Shown here: positions 10,360-22,147 of the stretch, piece by piece
Layout: each line of letters opens with the position of its first letter
Numbering within the stretch: the stretch's first letter is position 1
Assembly (NCBI GenBank): GCA_032622095.1
Contig: CP136061.1
Coordinates: 258,882,077 to 258,946,076, forward strand
Direction: 5' to 3'
Origin: Siphonodentalium dalli
Lineage: Eukaryota; Mollusca; Scaphopoda; Gadilida; Siphonodentaliidae
Length of the DNA stretch: 64,000 nucleotides
Program-made: the position numbers and the translations under genes
Notes under the pieces: generated by a model
Database searches by the model: none
The model's input: only the letters and a program-made list of their open reading frames with translations
What the model was told of the DNA's origin: nothing

Positions 10360-10640
10360 TGAGTGTACACTTTCATTGTAAGTGTAGTTCAGGTATACAC
10401 TTATAGTATACTTGTAGCTTTTGTTTTTTTAATTCAGTACACTTGTACCATACTCACTTTTTTCGAACTGTGCACTTATTTTGGAAGTGTAGTATAAGTG
10501 TTGTAAAAAGTGTACACTTTTGAGACTTTGAAAATCTTTGGGCATGCTGCCCACACTTACAGCTACACTTATGGTACTTTGAAAAGTTCTATCTACACAC
10601 TTATGAAACTTTTACTTTTAAAATGTTTGGGAACACAGCC
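10360..10640. repeat. Cluster of AAGTGTA / TACACTT motifs
   Basis: Many copies of AAGTGTA and its complement TACACTT at irregular 12-40 bp spacing (gtgtacactttcattgtaag, aagtgtagtataagtgttg, aaagtgtacacttttgag). A further pair, cacacttacagctacactta and cacacttataggtacactta, is spaced about 97 bp apart. Confidence 0.7.
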
Positions 10641-10799
10641 CACACTTATAGGTACACTTATGGAATATTGGAAATTATTGTCAACACTTATACCATGTGA
10701 CACCTTAAAATCGAACTTTGATATGGGTATGTTCAGGAATACTGCTCACAGCCTCGCACGTTTTGTGCTATATATGCCATCTTAAATTAAATATGAACT

Positions 10800-11897
10800 T
10801 TTCAAATTTGAAATTATTTTGTTTTTCTGTTATTTATATTCTGATAGTAATAAATTTTATGAATCTTGTGTGCTAAAATAAAGATATATGATTCATTAAC
10901 TGCAAAATATTTGTCATAGAAACAATGAAAATTGGTTGCCATCACGTATATGGAAATTGGCGGAAAGCTTCAATGATTGTGTTTGTAAACACACCTGCAG
11001 TCAAAAAATGGCCATTCCAATATAGAAATTTTGCATGATACCTGGTAATTTGACAGCGCAGATCAGAAGTATAATAAAATCGTTTCTAAACCAGCTGTCT
11101 AAACCAGTAATTTTGACATGCAATACTCTAAATATAATAATTGAACTCTAAACACAGGTCCCCAGACTTTTTGTTTACCCCACCCCAATTTGGGGTTGGG
11201 GTTAAATTTGTGTTCTGCATGGGGATATGTGGCTCCGAATGGTAACGTCGATTTCGGAATTGACCCGTGTCCCGTCGAGAAAAAGACGAGCGAAATAAAA
11301 ACAACACACACACACAAACAAAACAAAACTATTTACCCGGGGACTCTTTTCATATTCACTGTATCAATTAAATCTTAAAAATGATGGGGCAAAGGAATTC
11401 AAGTAATGGTCATTTATAGATATTTTAGTAAACGCCGCTGATATATCGTCGATCAACACGCTCATTCATGATGCATTAAATAGATTGTTATCAAAACTCG
11501 TATATGGACGTGCGCGTAATTTCGTGACCTGTTCGACTATTTTGTCGCATAAAATCAATAAAATAACGATGAACAGTTACAAATTGTGTTTAACATTCTC
11601 GGAGAAATATATGTACTTGCTATCTGTTTTAAATCTAACGCAAAATCTATCAAAAATAACAAAGTTTAACTTTATATATACGCGTGATTGTCGACCCACT
11701 GTAAATCTCCCAAAGTAAATGCATGCCGCCCACGTGTTTGTTTGGGGAATTTATATCCCACGATGCACCATTCTCGCTAAGTGTAAACATTGTCATCTGA
11801 TGTCATCATTTTATTGGGAAATCCATATCTAAATCAGGTGATAGCCTAGAACTGAGAATACGATACAGGAATGTGTTTTTTTTTAAAGATGTCGCAG
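10800..11897. other. Intergenic, no feature recognised
   Basis: Contains short open frames on both strands around 11100-11380, with a CA-rich stretch at about 11305-11320, but nothing that resembles a known protein. Confidence 0.4.
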
Positions 11898-11934
11898 CTG
11901 ATTGTATATGCCATAGTATGGCATATACAATCAG
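11898..11934. other. Perfect 17-bp stem hairpin
   Basis: CTGATTGTATATGCCAT, a three-base loop, then its exact reverse complement. The flanks are not repeated elsewhere as far as I can see. Confidence 0.85.
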
Positions 11935-12525
11935 TATTTAAGGTGAACACTTATAGGCCTAACTGAATTATACTTATCACAGAGTGTTTACACGTATGCC
12001 GACGTAGACAAAACATCGACAGTGCCACAAAAACTGCCAAAAGGAGGTTCCGTTTATACCTTCTAACAGGCTCAAAATACGCTATATATACGTGTTCACG
12101 TAAGAGTAATCTTTAAAATTGCTAAACCTTCATATTTTGCTTAATAAACATAAGTCATTGTTTTTTTTTATTCCCACTACTTGCCCTTTGATCTTCATGT
12201 GACCCACCACTGACTTAATCCAATTAGCCGCCAACAATAGCAATTAACACCTAATTAGCGACTCGGCGGCTGGCTCGGCTGATCCCCAACTACCGTGTAC
12301 AACTTTTAGTGTGCTGGAGAACGAAAAATGTCGATAAAAGTTGAAATATAAGACTTCCAAATTATTTGTAATTGGCATAGCTTACAGTTACCACAAACCA
12401 AAATTCATCATTATTGGAATTATATTTATAACGACATTAAACGAAATTGAAAATCGCAACTACACCTTTTACTGGGCTCGAATCGGACTCGGACTACAAT
12501 TTTTAGTGTGACCCACGTCACTATA

Positions 12526-12537
12526 TGCGCATGCGCA
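12526..12537. promoter_or_regulatory. NRF-1-type palindromic site
   Basis: TGCGCATGCGCA fits the NRF-1/EWG consensus exactly. Such sites sit in TATA-less housekeeping promoters across animals. It lies 73 bp upstream of the ATG at 12610. A CACGTCA (12514-12520, CRE/E-box-like) is just upstream. Confidence 0.5.
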
Positions 12538-12609
12538 GACCGCATTCCGGTTAATTTTCGAATTTAAATTCATCTGTTTTTATTCGACAACGTCTTTCAT
12601 TTCACGAAA

Positions 12610-12789
12610 ATGATGGCGAGAAAACCTCAGAAAAGCCAAAACAATTCAACAGTTTGGCGAAAAGAAGACATGAACTACACTAGAGGTAGAAAAACAGGTG
12701 TTAGGAGGCTGAATTCGGCAAATAGGCGAAGTTTGTTCCCAATCCTGCACTGCTGCAGGCTACGATTCGTACGAATACGATTACGATAA
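12610..12789 (+). CDS. Small basic ORF, possible first exon
   Basis: ATGATGGCGAG starts a 59-codon frame (MMARKPQKSQNNSTVWRKED, then MNYTRGRKTGVRRLNSANRR, ending TAA). The A at -3 (cgaaaATG) is a favourable start context, though position +4 is A. The product is Lys/Arg/Asn-rich without a recognised domain. Possible splice donors inside (agag|gtagaa at about 12683, acag|gtgtta at about 12698) would make only the first 24-30 residues a coding first exon. The upstream NRF-1-type site and lack of repeats make this the best candidate promoter and 5' end of an unseen gene, but an untranslated RNA or chance ORF is also possible. Confidence 0.3.
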   Translation: MMARKPQKSQNNSTVWRKEDMNYTRGRKTGVRRLNSANRRSLFPILHCCRLRFVRIRLR

Positions 12790-12837
12790 TACGAATAGTG
12801 AGATAATAATAGTCGGAATACGATGGCATTGAAAAAT

Positions 12838-13390
12838 TAAATATCAACAGTTAAATGGAAGTCACACTGGACGCATACATATTATAACCAATGGAAACGT
12901 GCGTTAAATTTAGACAAAACTTACATTTATTTACAAGTGATAATTCACAATCGGAGAGTCGGAGTGATGGCTGTCGTCTAGCGGATCCAATTTAAATCAT
13001 CTTGAAGTTGATGTCTTGTGACACTTGTCCAAATGCTTGTGCTACGGGACAAAACTAATTTTGGCGGAGGGATAGACTGGGCAGTGGGCACATAGGTCAA
13101 CATGACCGCTTTCGCAGATTGCTGCTTTCAATGATTATCGTAGAAGGATACGCACTACGTTTATGACTGAACTACTGGGCACACAGAGCACATTGGAATT
13201 TGGATCTCGGTGACAATGTGACATCAGATGCAGAAGAAGAATAAAGTGACCAGCTGACATTGACTGCTTTTTTTCAATTTTTGGCGAAAAAAACTGTAAT
13301 CGGTCATGCCAACGTTTGCAAATTTCTCTCAGTCTCAGTGCTAAACATATCCCACAGCAGCTTCACTGATGTCATGAATGATAAATAAAA
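12838..13390. other. Non-repetitive intergenic or transcribed sequence
   Basis: No repeat family is seen. An AATAAA lies at 13240-13245 and could be a polyadenylation signal for a transcript from the 12.6-kb candidate, but nothing else supports it. Confidence 0.25.
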
Positions 13391-13446
13391 CTGCATGTTC
13401 AGAGAATATCAAAAAAGTTATACACTCTACAATACAACTTCTTAAC

Positions 13447-13830
13447 TTGCTGAGTTACTGTGGCTGAAGGGTTCACTCTCACCAAAAAAAGTTCTGAAGG
13501 GTACATAGTCATAGGATTTGAAAATGTGCTGAAGGGTACACTGGGTTTGAAATGTCGTTCTAAATGACGTTTAGTTTTCGTATCTGCCATGATTTCTGTT
13601 AAGAGTCTATAGAGAATAATTGTTTACGTTCCAATGGCAATGAACATTAAAATGAACTGAAAACAAACTGCTATTTAAATGGGCACCAGACTTTCAGAAA
13701 CACAGTTTAAGTAACGATGTTAGTGGCGATCACAAACCCTGTATACCCTTCAGCACATTTTCAAATCCTGTGTACCAGTCAGCACTTTTTTTGGTGAGAG
13801 TGACCCCTTCGGCGTTACTGTGAGGTGACA
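13447..13830. repeat. Inverted repeat, ~100-bp arms
   Basis: 13447-13560 (ggctgaagggttcactctca, ttgaaaatgtgctgaagggt) pairs with the reverse complement of 13733-13830 (tacccttcagcacattttca, ggtgagagtgaccccttcgg). The spacer is about 170 bp. It looks like a diverged foldback element. Confidence 0.8.
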
Positions 13831-14407
13831 GTACTGACAGTGACATTAGCCTACTCTTGAGTGCCTAATAAACATACATGTTACGATTATTAAAATCGAG
13901 GTAAAATTCCCACCTGTACGATTGTTATTTGGTCCTGTACGTTTATTAAATTAACCAAAAGAAATAATTCACCAATCTTAAATTGTGTTATTCATAGATA
14001 AATGAACTCTGATTGTTGACAGTGATCAGCACACTGTAGATTCACAGACCTGGCTATCAATCGAAACTATTTCTGTCACATGGCACAGCCTTCATAATTG
14101 GCTACGGCAATCAGCATTGCCGAAGCAATTTGCTGAAGCAAACTGGGGCACGGCATACTGTTGCCGTAGCGGATTGCCGAAGCCAAACAATCTGAATTAA
14201 GAGGGCTACATGGCATCAGTAAACCAGTCAGATGGTGCATTTTGTTGGGATGTATGGTACTAATATTTCCAGTCTGTACGTTTATTCCGCCCTGTACTAT
14301 TATTCAGTTATGCGACATTTTCCAACCTGTACTATTATTCCACCCTGTACTTTTATTAGGCACTCAAGAGTAGACAACAAAGCTGCAAACACAGTTATAA
14401 CTGATAC
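13831..14407. other. Intergenic with short CTGTAC...TATT repeats
   Basis: About 13890-13950 and 14270-14355 share a phrase of the form cctgtac(t/g)(a/t)ttatt(c/a), five or more times. 14100-14190 has nested ttgccg(a/t)agc inverted motifs. No gene seen. Confidence 0.45.
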
Positions 14408-14612
14408 AGTATTGCCCGAAGTAATTGACCACTTACTAGTAGCCACAGCAGAATTATGCCATTTATGGGTAATTTTTTAGAATTTAGTCGGAAATATGGC
14501 CTGTTGCCATTCATCGGAAACTTACGGAAAGCTCTCGGCGAGAGCTTTCCGATAAATGGCAACAAGCCATATTTTCGACTAAATCCTCAGACCTGAAAAA
14601 TTAGGCCACTAT
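14408..14612. mobile_element. Diverged Tc1/mariner-like MITE
   Basis: Left end acagtattgcccgaagtaat, then cacagcagaattatg and the central hairpin (ggaaagctctcggcgagagc, tggcaacaagccat). The right end is lost. It is older than the other copies: the inner arm reads AAGTAATTGACCACTTA instead of AAATAATCGACTCCTTA. Confidence 0.7.
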
Positions 14613-14675
14613 TAAAAATATGTGTTTGTCCACTACCGACCCTAGATTTTGGAAGTGTGCAGGTACTAGTACCGC

Positions 14676-15853
14676 TATACTTAAAGTAATTGACCATCTA
14701 TAACGCGGTGCCACCCCGTTAATACCGCAGTATGATACCGCGGTATCCCGTATACCGCGGTACTGATACCGCTTATTAACGCTTCAACACCGCGCACACC
14801 ACGATGGGTGCGGTCACGGTTCGCGATACCGCAGTGATTTTAACGGACAATTTGCGCGGTAAAAAAAAACAAAGGACACTGAAGAAATCTTCATTTATTG
14901 TGGTTATTTTATTTACTTATTATTGACGATGTTTTTTTGCCAATAGTGATTTGTCCATGTGTATAATATGCTTTTGCCAATAGTGATTTCTTTATGTGTC
15001 TGAGTCATCAAAAACTATCTCTTGAGTGGATTTTTTTTTCTCGTCTCCGTATAACCAATAGATATTGATAGACGGTTAACGTCTTCCTTCGAAAATCCGA
15101 TATATCCGACCTAACTTAGTTTTTACCCTCGACTCTGTTTATTGTCGTTGAACTTTATAGGATTTATTTTTATTTTATATTTGAAACATCGTGCATGTAT
15201 ACATGTTGACCCATCGACGTATGCATGCATATAGACATAGGTCGATGATAAACCTACATGAGAATGCATATCAGTTTTAGTTGCGATGCAGGGTACATGC
15301 ATGTCTGAGTGACCCAAATAATTTTCCAATATCATCATATTTCTCTTGCTATTCCACATAGTTCAAATCATTTTGGATTTATTCCGTATCCCCTGCTCTG
15401 ATTTTCATAAATAAACCGCGAATAAAGCATATGATTGACTATCCTACGACATTTCCAGCTACGATTTTTACGTACACACGACTGCGATTACGTCGCAAGT
15501 GGAGGTTATCAAGGATACACCACGATTTCGCATCTAAAATCAAACGGTGACATTGTCAGCATGCGCAATCCAACTATCGGTTACTTCCGGCCTCGACGGA
15601 AATCTTTCCAATTATAATTGAATCGTTGTCTGAACATTCACTAAATGCATCCCTTCAAAGAGTTCCATGAAAATCACAGCGGTATTCAAAACATTTAACA
15701 CGATGCCCACTATCAGACCGCAGTATCCTTACCGCTCGATACCGTAACTCCACCGCCGTGACCGTCTCGATACCACTACCATTTATTACCGGTATCACCG
15801 CGGTCATGACTGGGGTATCACCCCGTTTTTTTGGTCAATTACTTTGAGAATAG
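14676..15853. mobile_element. Element with TACCGCGGTAT-rich ends and inverted termini
   Basis: Left end acttaaagtaattgacca and right end tggtcaattactttgaga are inverted copies. Both ends hold dense CCGCGGTAT/ATACCGCGG motifs (14700-14870 and 15680-15830). The middle has no ORF. Its termini share AAAGTAATTGACCA with the older MITE next door, so the two may be related or nested. Confidence 0.5.
15430..15645. repeat. Partial copy of the TIR element seen at 55.3-56.5 kb
   Basis: Matches 56258-56493: ctacgacatttccagctacg, tacgtacacacgactgcgat, tacgtcgcaagtggaggt, and the end ctgaacattcact. It lacks the hAT-like insert present in the other copy and so serves as the empty site. The left terminus was not found. 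Confidence 0.8.
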
Positions 15854-16763
15854 CGGTAGGTAGGTAAATATATATATATTTTTTTAATAATAAACATGAT
15901 ATTTATACCATGTTATAATTATCCCATATAATAAAACACATCGCAAGTATCATGATTCGGCATGCTTTATTTGACTACCGGTAGTTATATTGCTGAAAAT
16001 TGTCATTAGAACTTTATCTTGACAGGCTCTAACAAAATATGGTGCAGGACATGATACCGGTATCTGTATAAAATCTGACTGTCCTTAAAAACTACAAAGT
16101 AAGAAGTTTCAATCGAAATGTATATCAAGGGTCGGGGCACACATGGCAGAATCGATGCATGTATCCCAGATTTTCAGTCAAAAGATAGGGGGAGTTATAT
16201 TTAGGCGTGTGGGGCGGCCTGACATTGTCGCTCAGATTTTATTCATTGAACATAGGGTCTTACAACTTACATCCAGAGTGCTCTCATCCGAGTCTTCTCC
16301 AGTCACCAGCGTTGGACCATGCCTGCTGCAGCCGTGAAAATGAATTGGTTGGGAGTGGACAAACAAACCTAATTTTAATTTTGGCCTTACCAGACTTTCA
16401 TTTTTAGAAAATGTAGGTGCGCAGAGTCCCATACATAGAAATTGTTCAAATGTATATTTAGCTTCGAATCATTCAGTCTCAGACAGATAAATGTAGTGCA
16501 TTCGACAAGTCACACCGTGACCTCAAATAACTTAAACTGTCAATCATCGTGGCATGAGGGACTCACCTTTTGATGTATGCCGACAATGAATGTTGGTTTC
16601 GGAGAATTCATTTGATATTTTGCTACAACATTCAAGGTGTTTCTTTATACTTGTACGCTCTCTGTATTTGGCCCAGGTGCGCAATCGTATGCTCGCTGGT
16701 TTTCAATTTTAGCCGCGCGATGGTGCGCAAGAGCGATCGCGTGTCTCAAAAATGAAAGTGCCT
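15854..16763. other. Intergenic, with a dispersed CpG-rich repeat at 16690-16760
   Basis: No gene supported. ctcgctggttttcaatttta and gcgtgtctcaaaaatgaaag repeat the motif at 3455-3525. ttagaaaatgtaggtgcgca at 16405 resembles ttggaaaacgtaggtgcgcg at about 2667. Confidence 0.4.
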
Positions 16764-16822
16764 TTATACCCATAATTCTGCTGTGATTAAGTGGTCAATT
16801 ACTTTGGGCATTATGGTAGTGC
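16764..16822 (-). mobile_element. Right-end fragment of the older MITE type
   Basis: tacccataattctgctgtga, then ttaagtggtcaattactttg and ggcattatggtag. This is the inverse of the left end at 14408-14460, about 2.4 kb away. Confidence 0.65.
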
Positions 16823-17702
16823 TTGAACACAATTCAACTCATTCAAACTTCGCATATGGGCACCAGATTTATGAAATATATATATTGAGTCAATATATTG
16901 AAATGAATCATGACGTTAAAGCAGGGTTTCCGCCAGGGGAGAATTAATGAGTCCGTATTGGGGAAACACACCATGGTTCGTCCTGTCGGGCGAAAATTTT
17001 GTTATTTGACACTGAAAAGAAGCCATTTCCTTGCACCTGAGTGTCCCACAAAGCAATCCAAAGCTACGTATATTATGCAAGTCGATCATTTCCGTGGGTG
17101 CATTAATTCTGTTGATGGTATCCAAATAGTTAGTCATTTAATTACGTACGTAAGACTGCCGTCTGATTGAAGACTATATATATAAATGAACGAGCTACGA
17201 GTTTAATACAGTGTTAACTGTTTACAAATTTATAACTTACAGTAAGATTCCAACAGGTATAATGAATCTAAATACTAAAAAGAATCTACGCATTGACCAA
17301 TAATACCTAGCAAGGAGAATTGAATAAAGTATTTCTTAGAATTTCAAGTAGCGTCAGTGAAAATGAAACTGAGAGGATTATATATTCTGTCAATCGTAAA
17401 ACTATTTGTACGCGGTGATGTCATACTGCAGGGTTTTTCTGCAGGAGATATTTATAGCGGCGAAATACGAATGGTAGCGAAATCTTTCACCTGGAACGCG
17501 TAGCTTGTTCAATAGTCTGTATTAGTCCAACAACTGATGACCGCAGCTATAGAACAGCTATAGAGTTATAGCCAACGTGTTATAAAATATAATTGAGTTT
17601 TTGGTGGGAAATGTGAACATGTGCGTAGTTGATTATTGTGCTTGGGGACCCAGCCGGGACAACGTTACTATTATTGACCGTACTTTGACAAAATCTCCAT
17701 AT

Positions 17703-17728
17703 GGGGGGGGGGGGGGGGGGGGGGGGGG
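17703..17728 (+). repeat. Poly-G tract, 26 bases
   Basis: 26 consecutive G followed by tggtggggtggt. Potential G-quadruplex inside the hAT-like element. It mirrors the 27-base poly-C at 2289. Confidence 0.9.
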
Positions 17729-17999
17729 TGGTGGGGTGGTATGTGTTCGTGTTTATCCTCCATGCATGTAATATGGCTTTAAATGAATGGTGTTCTCACT
17801 ATGAATTCCCGCTATAAAGACTGATTTGGGACAGGTTCCGTATTATTGTGAAATAAATCAATTTGGGATTTTGCATGGCAATATACGCATAATAATCAAC
17901 ACACGTAGAGAATTACATGTATTTTTCGAGAACTTCACTTACCGGTACATCGAACTCAAAACAAATGATAATACTGCAATAAGATAAATGATCAACATT

Positions 18000-18186
18000 G
18001 AGTAGTTTCATCCACGAAAATCCTGTGCATAAAAATATCCCCGACTCAGTAATTGGGTGTTCTTTCACTTCTTTGATCCAATTATGTAATCGTACGATAA
18101 CACGGGGTCTTCGAGCGTGAATAGTTTCATCCATGGAATCCCGTGCACAAAAATATCCGCACTCAACGGCCCGGCATTCTTTGATG
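18000..18186. repeat. Two-copy ~119-bp-spaced repeat inside the hAT-like element
   Basis: tagtttcatccacgaaaatc and tagtttcatccatggaatcc begin matching segments of about 65 bp that run through gtgca(t/c)aaaaatatcc to a ttctttcac / ttctttgat end. Confidence 0.7.
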
Positions 18187-18789
18187 TTACCTCGACATGT
18201 ATTACGCTGTATCTAATGTCGCTATTTGACACGCTCTTTCTTATTGTTTTTTCGGGAGATGGACTGTGTCGATTTCATTTTGTCAATATTAATGAAAATA
18301 AGTGTAGATATATAGCCTGTCGACACAGACAACACTGAAAAAGTTTTTAATAACGTCATTTATTTGTGTATGAGTGGGATTTCGTGCAAAGACCGACAGG
18401 GGGAATGGGTCCGTAGGACCCGCAGCCGGCCTGGCGGAAACCCTGGTTAAAGGGAGTGGGATTATTATATAACATTTTTTTTTAAATATATTAATTTAAA
18501 TACTCCTCTATTGAATAGCTTTCTTTGCAAATATTCTGATTATTCCCAACAAATTTTAGTCTGAAAATTCCTATCACAACATGCTACATCTTTGCAAATT
18601 TTTATCACAAAATGTCTTGCACAGAGAGGCACAGACAACAATTTAAAAGATGAAGCCTCAAATGTTTTCTTGAATTAGTACTTAGAGCCTTCCCTATTCT
18701 GATAAAATGTATTGTTGATGATTATCTTGTTGCAATATTGATTCAAAAATAAAATTTATCTGTATGGTTAAAAGCATCTCCATCTTCAC

Positions 18790-19185
18790 TACTCCCCCAC
18801 CCATATAACTACACTGCATATACACTGCCAGTATCTACACTGCAACTACACTGTAAGCACACTGCAAATACACTGCCACCCCTACACTGTAAGTACACTG
18901 CAGCCACACTGCAGAAACCCTGCCATTCTCTACACTGCATCTACACTGTAGGTACACTGCAGCCACACTGCCATTCTCTACACTGCATCTACACTGTAGG
19001 CACACTCCCATAGCTCATTTAAATATTTGAAACACACTGCAAGTACACCTCAGGTACACTGTAAGTACACTGCATGTACACTGTAAGCACACTGCCATCT
19101 CCTACACCTCGGCTGCAGTGTACACTGTATAGAGCTTATCTCTCTACACTGCAAGTACACTGTAAGTACACTGCGAAAATGTAAG
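18790..19185 (+). repeat. TACACTGCA motif array, one orientation
   Basis: About 25 copies of (c/t)acactg(c/t)a at 10-16 bp spacing, for example ctacactgcaactacactgt. Nearly all are on the plus strand, in contrast to the mixed cluster at 9950-10265. Confidence 0.85.
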
Positions 19186-20615
19186 GGGCCCTATCGCATA
19201 TATAAGAGGATGCACTTGCACAAGATCTTTAATGCTGCACTAGTGCGGCTCCCGTCATGAAAGTGTTATTAATTAAGTGTTGTTGAATATGTATCAGTCA
19301 GATTTGTTGGTTAGGCCACAACAATTTTCTAGCCTATATATATAGAATATTTTGGTTGAAAAAAAGTAGATGCAGGAGTGGGGAAAAAAATTAAAATTAA
19401 ATTATGCATCACCACCACAACAACGATTTACAAATTGCAGAATTGTGTATGAATTTCACAAGATTTTTGAATTCGATAAGTTTTACTAATTTTTTTTTAA
19501 TAAATTGAGGTGTTTCTTCCTAGGAAACCAGATAAAACTGTATTAATCATGGAAAAGCAGGTGAAAGCACAAAAGAGACTATTGCATCTAATATTTTCTT
19601 CACCTCTGCGACTGCTTGCTTCATATTTAATCAGCTTGAACATAAACCAATCATATAAACAGTTTTATTAATGGTAGCGGTACATTTGCACTGCCGATCT
19701 TATAGTGCTGGTGCTAAGTACTGCTATAATTCAGACTTTCAGTCAATTCATTAAAAAGTTTCAAGCACAAACATCCAAATTCACATGACTGCTATATTCG
19801 TACATTTCAGTTTTAGATTTGAACGTTTCGCAAATCATTTAGATTTTATTAGAAATTACACCATGCTATGATATTTTTCCGGCATAATTTAGCAATTATA
19901 TGGCGGACTATTTCGCGGCGCAGTCGCATGAATACAAAACTGTTTCATAATTAATTAGTCTACTATACAGATAAAGTCGCTAAGTAGGTCATCGCTTCTC
20001 TGTAAGGAGCCTGTGAATTTTGCGATGTTTTTTGACAAAAACTGCGATAAAATACATTTAAATTCGTTCGGTGAATAAACAGAACATCCACATAGTGCAG
20101 CTGCCAAATAGATGCCCACATACTCGCAAAAATAAATTCTTTATTCAGCTGCACTATGCGGATATTCTCTATTTATACCTGTAACAATTGTTCTGTTTGT
20201 TTTGTTTTTGTAATATATGTTTGTTTATGTCATATTAGAAACCAAAATTTATTGATATTGCTGATTACAACTTGAAACTTGATATATGAGGAAAAAGTTG
20301 GAGGGGTTCGTAAACCAGGCTATTAAATTGCTGTGGCCTAAACCACAACTACCAGTCCTTCAGATTAACACTAATGGGGTCTCTCTCTCAGAGTAATATA
20401 ATTCCACAGGGATATAATTGTCATCTGGTAATTATTCTATTGATTGCCATTAAACAGCCTTTGAACTATTTGGCACCAGGTTATCTCCTTATTAGTGGGA
20501 GGTCACTCTGCTAATAAGCACTGTTCATTGTACTTAATGCTACTGGCCACAAAGCTACACTTCTAATAAGCATCATCCATCGGATTTATTCTGTGAACCA
20601 TACCACCAATCACTA
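19186..20615. other. Intergenic, with a small inverted repeat at 20088-20162
   Basis: 19194-19262 is a diverged relative of the palindrome-core repeats (gcatatataagaggatgcac, cccgtcatgaaagtgtta). At 20088-20162, atccacatagtgcagctg is inverted as cagctgcactatgcggat. No gene is supported. Confidence 0.4.
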
Positions 20616-20690
20616 TGGGAAAGCCCTCCCATTTGTGATTAAAATTACCCAAGCCCCGTTACGATGGCATAATAAATAAGCCGAAACATT
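20616..20690 (+). repeat. Dispersed repeat copy (ggaaagccctccc type)
   Basis: gggaaagccctccc, ttgtgattaaaat, cccaagccccgtt and gcataataaat recur in the same order at 58174-58243. Confidence 0.75.
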
Positions 20691-21044
20691 AATGAATAAT
20701 ACCACTGATTTTCGGAGATCTCCATTGCTAAACTATACAATGACCTCAAAATAGGCGAGCAAATTAAAAACAGATTCGGATTCGGAGCTTATTATGCCAA
20801 CTACGATGACATAATCGTAGTCGGCCAATACTAAAATGCAGAATCGGTTCTATGTGCATGCGGTGTATAGATTACTTCGCTATGCGATGAGTTATTTAAT
20901 TAATTAAGATAGAGTGGTTCATTTCAGAAGTCAATCCTGTATAGCAGAGGATGTTTATATGAATAAATTAATTAGTTGTGCCCAGCATGGTTGTTTTTGG
21001 AGCTATTGATAACTTACCACCAGGAATGTGTCTGGTTTGTTGAA

Positions 21045-21167
21045 TACAGTAATGCTCTAAGAGAGCTTTCCAATGAAAGACAAGAAGGCATATTTCCAAC
21101 TAAATTCTGAAAAGTTACCCATAATTCTGCTGTGGTTAAGGAGTCGATTATTTAGAGCATTACTGTA
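21045..21167. mobile_element. Tc1/mariner-like MITE, internally deleted
   Basis: TACAGTAATGCTCTAA at the left and ttagagcattactgta at the right. The left arm is deleted after 16 bases, but the right arm is intact. Confidence 0.85.
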
Positions 21168-21646
21168 GATATTAGTAGTGCTTTGATAGTCTATTATTCA
21201 CTCGGTGACTGTTCATCAGTGTCAACCTGTAAAATTGTTTGAACTTTAAAATGTGACCCAAAGTGAGTGGTATGGCAGCAGACGATCACACAACTTTGTC
21301 ATAAGAATTAGTGACAAACGTTATAAAAACATTGGGATTTTCTTATATGAGTGTGTCTTCTATATGGAGCCTCACATATAAAAGAGAATACCCTGGCTTA
21401 CTCGAAGGGCCCTGCAAAGCTTCGACGATGTGATTCGTTGTCTTTTCCCATCTGGAGGTCTCGTCGGTAATGTGCATGATGTAATTTAGAGTTTATACTA
21501 GTTAAGCGTTACGTCCATTCACAATCCGTCACCCTTTCGGGGATGTCATTACGTGTAACACTCGTAACATTGGTCGTTCTTGGACAATGTTGGAGTAAAA
21601 TGTAGTATATAAGTGACTATATATACTGATTAAAAGTCAAGACACC
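21168..21646. other. Intergenic, no gene recognised
   Basis: 21361-21395 (gcctcacatataaaagagaa) is a fragment of the palindrome-core repeat. 21400-21600 is less AT-rich but has no open frame of note. Confidence 0.35.
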
Positions 21647-21863
21647 TACAGTAATGCCCTAATTAATCGACTCCATATCGACAGCAGAATTATGGGTAAT
21701 TTTTCAGGATTTAGTCGGAAATATGGCTTGTTGCCATTCATTGGAAAGCTCTCCCCGAGAGCTTTCCGATGAATGGCAACAAGCCATATTTCCGACTAAA
21801 TCCTGAAAAATTACCCATAATTCTGCTGTGGTTATGGAGTCGATTAATTAGGGCATTACTGTA
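21647..21863. mobile_element. Tc1/mariner-like MITE, full length
   Basis: A 217-bp foldback: TACAGTAATGCCCTAATTAA, cgactcc, cagcagaattatgggtaatt, tttagtcggaaatatggctt, gttgccattcattggaaagc, then nearly the whole arm inverted. TA at both edges fits a Tc1/mariner target duplication. There is no coding capacity. Confidence 0.9.
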
Positions 21864-22147
21864 TGGTTCATATACTTTTATATAGTTAGTGCTAGCAATA
21901 GTTTCTTCTAAACATGCATTCATACCTATGTTAACTTGCCAAGTGTGTTTTGTGTCATAATTATGCTAGTTGCATATTAATACATTTTAATTTTCCCTAT
22001 AATGTTAATATCCAACAATCAACCTATATATTGAACATGATTATATGGTCCCCCCACATATATGCATTCTGATGGAAAAGAAAGCTGGGTTATGCCATCT
22101 GTTATTATATATTCAGGGATAAAATGCACATTGTGATTATATAGAGT

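Larger units (their letters stand above)
16922..18445. mobile_element. hAT-like non-autonomous element, 1524 bp
   Basis: Termini CAGGGTTTCCGCCAGG and CCTGGCGGAAACCCTG are perfect inverted repeats, starting CAGGG as in many hAT elements. GTTAAAG flanks both sides (16915-16921 and 18446-18452), a 7-base duplication where hAT usually gives 8. The interior has no transposase. It contains a poly-G run and two copies of a ~65-bp phrase (tagtttcatcca at 18002 and 18122). Confidence 0.8.
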
